From NCBI GenBank assembly GCA_002423555.1, contig DIWQ01000044.1:1-16077 (forward strand): a stretch of DNA of 16,077 nucleotides, read 5' to 3'. The stretch's first letter is position 1; each line of letters opens with the position of its first letter. Below, one piece after another: positions 12,364-16,077 of the stretch. This DNA comes from Patescibacteria group bacterium UBA6102 (GTDB taxonomy: Bacteria; Patescibacteriota; Minisyncoccia; Minisyncoccales; UBA5738). Below the pieces are notes generated by a model that was not told where the DNA came from, ran no database searches, and worked only from the letters and a program-made list of their open reading frames with translations. Made by a program: the position numbers and the translations under genes.

Positions 12364-13608
12364 ATGGCGAGCAAAACAAAAAAACCGGTGAAGTCCGCGC
12401 CGAAAGCGTCGGCCGTCCGCGCGAAAAAACCGCAGGCAAAGAAAGTGCCCGCGGGCAAACCCGCCGGTAAGCAAAAACCCCGGGTGGCCAAAAAACCTTC
12501 CAAAGCCGCCGCGCCGAAGGCAAAAAAAATAGCGCGCAAGAAGGAGGGAATGTTGCCCAAAATTTTCAACCCGCAGAAGCTGGAGGTTTTTATGGAAAAA
12601 GGGAGCCAGCGGGGGTTTGTGACGTTTGCCGAGATAATGTCTTTTTTCCCGGAGGTGGAAAAGGATATTGACGGGCTGGACGAACTTTACCAAATTTTGG
12701 AAGCCAAAGGCATTGAAGTCAAAGAGGCGCGGGAATTTTTGGAAGTCGGCGAAAAAGTCGCCAAGCGCCGCCTGGAATCAAAAATTGATCCGGTGCAGAT
12801 GTACTTGAAAGAAATCGGCCGGATTCCGGCGCTCACTGCCCATGACGAAAAGGATCTGGCGAAAAAAATTGAAGCCGGCGACGCCGAGGCCCGCAAGCGG
12901 CTCACTCAATCAAATTTGAAATTGGTGGTGTCCATCGCGCGCAAATACATCGGGCGCAGCGCCCATTTGGGCTTGCTGGATTTGATCCAAGAAGGCAATT
13001 TGGGTTTGTTCCGCGCGGTGGAAAAATTTGACTGGCGCAAGGGTTACAAATTTTCCACCTACGCCACTTGGTGGATTCGGCAGGCGATCACCCGCGCGCT
13101 GGCCGACCAGGCGCGGACAGTGCGCATTCCGGTGCATATGATTGAAACCATTTCCAAATACACGCAGGCAAAAAGAAAGCTGTTGCAGTTTATGGGCCGC
13201 GAACCTTTGCCCGAAGAGATTGCCTCGGAGCTGGGGTTGGAGCCGGCCAAGGTGCGCTATATCCAAAAAATTTCCCAGGATTCGGTGTCGCTGGAAACTC
13301 CCGTGGGCGATGACGGCGAAGACAGCGTGTTGGCGGAATTCATCGCCGATCACAAAGTGACATCGCCGGCGCTGGACGCCGCGCGCAGTTTGCTCAAAAA
13401 CCGCCTCAACGAAGTGTTGATTGATTTGATGCCCCGCGAGCAAAAAATTTTGGCGTTGCGCTTCGGCTTGGAAGACGGCGTGACGCACACCTTGGAAGAA
13501 GTGGGGCAGGAATTCGGCGTAACCCGCGAACGCATCCGCCAAATTGAGGCCAAAGCCCTGGAAAAAATCCGCAACCATGCCTCATTGAAAAAACTCCGCG
13601 ACTATTGA
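12364..13608 (+). CDS. rpoD: Primary RNA polymerase sigma factor RpoD/SigA with basic N-terminal tail
   Basis: The housekeeping sigma factor (414 residues) directs RNA polymerase to -35/-10 promoters. Residues 1-60 are a Lys/Ala/Pro-rich tail with 20 lysines, 3 arginines and no acidic residue. A region 1.1-like part follows at about 70-130. Region 1.2 starts at DPVQMYLKEIG (142-152). Region 2 spans about 177-262: LIQEGNLGLFRAVEKFDW is core-binding, and YKFSTYATWWIRQAITRA is the -10-reading and melting helix. Region 3 is about 263-335. Region 4 contains LRFGLEDG and the helix-turn-helix TLEEVGQEFGVTRERIRQIE (377-396). The tail is not needed for the family function. ATG 12364 is 6 bp after dnaG and lacks a visible Shine-Dalgarno site; it is the only start giving the tail in frame. 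Next gene overlaps nearly, 1 bp apart. Confidence 0.97.
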   Translation: MASKTKKPVKSAPKASAVRAKKPQAKKVPAGKPAGKQKPRVAKKPSKAAAPKAKKIARKKEGMLPKIFNPQKLEVFMEKGSQRGFVTFAEIMSFFPEVEKDIDGLDELYQILEAKGIEVKEAREFLEVGEKVAKRRLESKIDPVQMYLKEIGRIPALTAHDEKDLAKKIEAGDAEARKRLTQSNLKLVVSIARKYIGRSAHLGLLDLIQEGNLGLFRAVEKFDWRKGYKFSTYATWWIRQAITRALADQARTVRIPVHMIETISKYTQAKRKLLQFMGREPLPEEIASELGLEPAKVRYIQKISQDSVSLETPVGDDGEDSVLAEFIADHKVTSPALDAARSLLKNRLNEVLIDLMPREQKILALRFGLEDGVTHTLEEVGQEFGVTRERIRQIEAKALEKIRNHASLKKLRDY

Positions 13609-13609
13609 T

Positions 13610-14179
13610 ATGAAATATCAATCCATCGTCTTTTCCGGACTGCCCGGGGCGGGAAAATCCACGCTGGTGGCGAAATTAAAAGAAATATATAAATGGCCGG
13701 TGCTGTCGGTGGGTGATTTATGGCGGGCGCGCTGGGCAAATTTATATCCCGACAAAAAAATTTCCTTTGAAGAATACTGGCGCACCACTTCTAGTGAAGA
13801 CAATCGGCAGGTGAATGTTGATTTTCGCGAACAGGCGGCAATAAATCATTTGCTGGGTGACAGCCGTTATACGACCTATCTGAAAGATTTGCCGGTATTG
13901 TTGATATTTCTGACCGCGGATTTAGACACCCGGGCCAAACGGGGCGTGGGGCTGGCAAAATATAACGGCAACGGCGAAAAAGAAATCAAAGAGATACTTT
14001 ATCGCCGCGAGGCCGATGAAGTTGCGGCAAGCAAGCGTCTTTTTGGCTATGATTATCGCGATCCGGCCAATTATCATTTGGTTTTAAACACCGCGATGCT
14101 GTCACAGGAAGAAGAAATCGCGGTCATACAGGGAGTTATCCAAAACGGCGATATTTACCGGAATCAGGTCAATCTATAA
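13610..14179 (+). CDS. P-loop kinase, cytidylate-kinase-like
   Basis: A 189-residue soluble P-loop protein. Walker A is GLPGAGKST (10-18), followed by LSVGDLWRARW (32-42), as in small nucleotide kinases where the arginine binds the substrate phosphate. SRYTTYLKDLPVLLIFLTADL (85-105) followed by RAKRG, and the C-terminal YDYRDPANYHLVLNT (147-161), match my recollection of cytidylate-kinase-like proteins. A kinase acting on a nucleoside monophosphate is the likely role, but the substrate cannot be read from the sequence. It could also be a kinase of another small molecule. The start ATG 13610 follows the rpoD stop by one base, so the two genes are almost certainly translated from one message. 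Confidence 0.75.
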   Translation: MKYQSIVFSGLPGAGKSTLVAKLKEIYKWPVLSVGDLWRARWANLYPDKKISFEEYWRTTSSEDNRQVNVDFREQAAINHLLGDSRYTTYLKDLPVLLIFLTADLDTRAKRGVGLAKYNGNGEKEIKEILYRREADEVAASKRLFGYDYRDPANYHLVLNTAMLSQEEEIAVIQGVIQNGDIYRNQVNL

Positions 14180-14197
14180 GCAAAAGATTTCTTATTT

Positions 14198-15070
14198 ATG
14201 AATTGGGTAATTTTGAGTTTTGCGATGATGTTGTTTGTGGCGGCCAATGGTTTGATCGCCAGAAAATTGCTGGTGAAGGGAATCTCCGGCGCGCTGATAA
14301 ATTTTATCAATTTTTTTGCTTGTTTTGTTTTTTATTTGCTGTTTGTATTTTTTTCCGGCGGCCAACTCGTTTTGAGCTTTGTCCAGTTTTTGGTTGTTCT
14401 TTCAATGAGCGTTTTTTTTGATTATTTGGGCAATGTTTTTTATATGCAAAGCATTGCGCGCGCGCCGAATCCGGGATACGGGCTTGTGATTATGAAAAGC
14501 AGTGTGATGATAACAACTCTCTTGGCGGTGTTGTTTTTCAATTCGGAAATTTCAATAAAAAGTGTTTTGGCGATCGCAGTGATTTTATTTTCCGCTACGG
14601 TGATTTTTTTGAGCGGCTCCGGAAAGCCGAAACGGGAGATCGCGAAAAACTGGATTTTGCCTTCATTGGCCGCGCTTTTTTGTTTTTCTTTTTTCTCGCT
14701 GGCGATGAAATATATTCTTGGGCAAGGAATTGATTCAAAAGTTGTGCTTGCCTATGTCAGTTTGATTTTGTCGGTGATGTTCTATCTGGATGTGAGAAAA
14801 AATGGAAAGATTCATTTTTATGATTTAAGCCGGGGGGTGAGAATCATTTTGGCGATTGGAATTTTATTGAGCGCGGGGGTGAACTGGCTTTTTGCTGAAG
14901 CGATCAAGGCCGCGCCCAATCCCGGTTATGTTGGCGCATTTGACGCGGCATCAAGCGCGTTGGTGGTTTTGGGCGCGGCGCGGCTGTTTAAAGACCATTT
15001 GTCATTCGGCAAACTGGCGGGTGTTTTCGGCACCATCGCCGGATTGATAATTTTACTGTTCTGGCCATAG
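14198..15070 (+). CDS. DMT-superfamily transporter, EamA-like
   Basis: The 290-residue product is an integral membrane protein with about ten hydrophobic helices and short loops, the normal size for the drug/metabolite transporter superfamily. It shows the duplicated architecture of that group: halves of about 145 residues, each with the same motif in the same place (ARAPNPGYGLVIMKSS at about 87-102, and KAAPNPGYVGAFDAASS at about 236-252). In EamA proteins this region lies at the end of helix 3 and start of helix 4 and lines the substrate path. The substrate is unknown. The gene begins 18 bp after the kinase with no visible Shine-Dalgarno site and is probably part of the dnaG-rpoD transcript. 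Confidence 0.85.
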   Translation: MNWVILSFAMMLFVAANGLIARKLLVKGISGALINFINFFACFVFYLLFVFFSGGQLVLSFVQFLVVLSMSVFFDYLGNVFYMQSIARAPNPGYGLVIMKSSVMITTLLAVLFFNSEISIKSVLAIAVILFSATVIFLSGSGKPKREIAKNWILPSLAALFCFSFFSLAMKYILGQGIDSKVVLAYVSLILSVMFYLDVRKNGKIHFYDLSRGVRIILAIGILLSAGVNWLFAEAIKAAPNPGYVGAFDAASSALVVLGAARLFKDHLSFGKLAGVFGTIAGLIILLFWP

Positions 15071-15125
15071 GCGCTTGCTTGCTCGGATAACAATAAATCA
15101 AAGAAGAGTCGGGGGACAATTGACT

Positions 15126-16043
15126 ATGAGAAATATAAATAAAAATATGAAACAAAAATTATTATTGACTATATTTGTCGCGGTGTGTTTAACGGTTTTG
15201 CCTTTGGGAAAAAATTTTGCAGTGGCGCAAAATTACGGCGCGCTCAATCCGGCGGCATTTATTGAATCTCTCAAAACGGAGCTTTCGCTTTTAAAAATGC
15301 TTTTAACGAATATGAACGCGAAAAGCGGAATCAATTCCCCGGCGTATATCGCGGTGGAGTTGGAGAGCGGCAAAACACTGCTGTCAAAAAATTCGGAACA
15401 AGCCCGGCCGGCGGCGTCAATCACCAAAATGATGACCGCAACAATTGCGCGCGAAAATATTGACGAAAACAAAAAAATCACTCTCACCGATTCAATGCTG
15501 GCGCCGGCGGGAAACAGCTCCGTCCTTTACGCCGGGCGGGAAATTGACATTAAGACTCTTCTCAAGGCGGCGCTCATTCAGTCAAGCAACGATGCCGCCG
15601 AAGCGCTGGCGCAGGCCGCGGGCAAAGAAAATTTTTTGGCACTAATGAACCAAAAAGCCGCCGAATTGGGGATGGAAAACACCGTGTTTTTTGATCCTTG
15701 CGGACTGAATCCCAAAAACAAATCAACGCCCGCCGATTTGGCGAAATTGGTGGCCTATGTCCACAAAAATCATCCCGAAATTCTGGCCACCGGCAAGAGC
15801 AACGATTTTTGGCTGGAAGACAAATCGGGCGTGTGGATGAAATTCCAAAATGTGAACAATTTCTATCCGCTGGCGGCGTTCGTGGGCGGCAAAACCGGCT
15901 ATTTGCCCGAGGCCAAGCAAACCATTGCCGGCGTGTTCAATGTCAATGGCAAACCAACCGCGATTGTTGTTCTCTACTCCGCTAACCGCCAAGCCGACAT
16001 TTTCCGTATTCTGGAAAAACTCCAATCTCAAGGGGGATTATGA
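15126..16043 (+). CDS. D-alanyl-D-alanine carboxypeptidase (S11 family)
   Basis: A secreted or anchored serine peptidase that removes the terminal D-Ala from peptidoglycan stem peptides. From ATG 15126 the product is 305 residues and starts with a signal sequence (basic MRNINKNMKQK, then hydrophobic to about 27, possible cleavage after AVA). GGGGGA at 15111-15116 is a fair ribosome binding site 9 nt before this ATG; the frame also has ATGs at 15075 and 15147, of which 15147 is equally compatible with the signal. Catalytic motifs are SITK (S98, K101), SSN (S153-N155) and KTG (256-258), in the spacing of the family. The C-terminal membrane anchor domain of larger homologues is missing. The tetrapeptides it produces are donors for the L,D-transpeptidase at 1938-3491. 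Its stop overlaps the next start (ATGA). Confidence 0.93.
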   Translation: MRNINKNMKQKLLLTIFVAVCLTVLPLGKNFAVAQNYGALNPAAFIESLKTELSLLKMLLTNMNAKSGINSPAYIAVELESGKTLLSKNSEQARPAASITKMMTATIARENIDENKKITLTDSMLAPAGNSSVLYAGREIDIKTLLKAALIQSSNDAAEALAQAAGKENFLALMNQKAAELGMENTVFFDPCGLNPKNKSTPADLAKLVAYVHKNHPEILATGKSNDFWLEDKSGVWMKFQNVNNFYPLAAFVGGKTGYLPEAKQTIAGVFNVNGKPTAIVVLYSANRQADIFRILEKLQSQGGL

Positions 16044-16077
16044 TCCTCAATCTGTTATTTAATAATAGTAATGTCAT
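16040..16077 (+). CDS. Start of a further gene, cut by the window edge
   Basis: ATG 16040-16042 overlaps the carboxypeptidase stop in the form ATGA and is preceded by AGGGGG at 16031-16036, so translational coupling is likely. Only 12 codons are visible (MILNLLFNNSNV). The hydrophobic beginning would fit a membrane protein, for instance an M50-type peptidase, but too little is visible to decide. Confidence 0.5.
   Translation, partial: MILNLLFNNSNV

Noticed and set aside
11461..12693. Long minus-strand open frame (410 codons) opposite dnaG and rpoD
   Set aside because: It lies antisense to two unmistakable genes in GC-rich DNA where stop codons are rare on the other strand. The product is Phe/Arg/Gly-rich low-information sequence without a domain.
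1..16077. Recoded UGA (glycine) as in some CPR lineages
   Set aside because: rpoD and the carboxypeptidase end properly at TGA with the next gene starting at once, and no long frame contains internal TGA codons in conserved positions.
1..16077. tRNA, rRNA or riboswitch genes
   Set aside because: I looked through the gaps for cloverleaf ends with CCA, conserved rRNA segments and known switch cores and found none; a covariance-model search would be decisive.

Overview
The window reads as a piece of a bacterial chromosome, most likely from a member of the Candidate Phyla Radiation (Patescibacteria; a Parcubacteria-like lineage is my guess). The evidence is indirect: a DUF5652-type small membrane protein, a compact YfcE-type phosphoesterase, an SH3/YkuD L,D-transpeptidase, few recognisable Shine-Dalgarno sites, and a dnaG-rpoD pair without rpsU. 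No rRNA or tRNA gene is present to settle the taxonomy. TGA is used as an ordinary stop (for example at the end of rpoD), so the UGA=Gly code of some CPR lineages is not supported.

Layout, left to right. 1-460: 3' part of a LysE-like membrane exporter. 461-1107: decaying DNA with a broken DUF4180 gene, a 30-bp palindrome and a truncated Nudix gene. 1108-3491 (minus): a cell-wall pair, a membrane-anchored YkuE-type phosphoesterase downstream of a YkuD-type L,D-transpeptidase. 3492-3886: a repeat- and palindrome-rich divergent intergenic region with candidate promoters for both sides and a short open reading frame or gene remnant before the next gene. 3887-6306: an ABC-F ribosome-associated ATPase and a short MscS-type channel. 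6291-6451: a MITE-like element with perfect 20-bp inverted ends that supplies the mscS stop codon. 6464-7318: DUF5652 protein, a convergent terminator, and a minus-strand YfcE-like phosphoesterase. 7478-8066: a wrecked AAA/DUF4143 ATPase gene. 8353-10547: a strikingly AT-rich probable restriction-modification module (gamma-class N6-adenine methyltransferase plus a putative endonuclease). 10558 to the right edge: a GC-richer co-directional run of dnaG, rpoD, a cytidylate-kinase-like P-loop protein, a DMT transporter, a D,D-carboxypeptidase and the first codons of another gene.

The best-supported functional themes are replication and transcription initiation (dnaG, rpoD) and peptidoglycan maturation: the D,D-carboxypeptidase can make the tetrapeptide stems that L,D-transpeptidases use as donors. 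Four gene remnants, a MITE-like element and an AT-rich R-M module show that the spaces between these core genes are actively turning over.

No clearly new multi-gene system is visible. The most interesting candidates are the 161-bp inverted-repeat element, the structured leader before the ABC-F gene, and the overlapping palindromes upstream of the L,D-transpeptidase.
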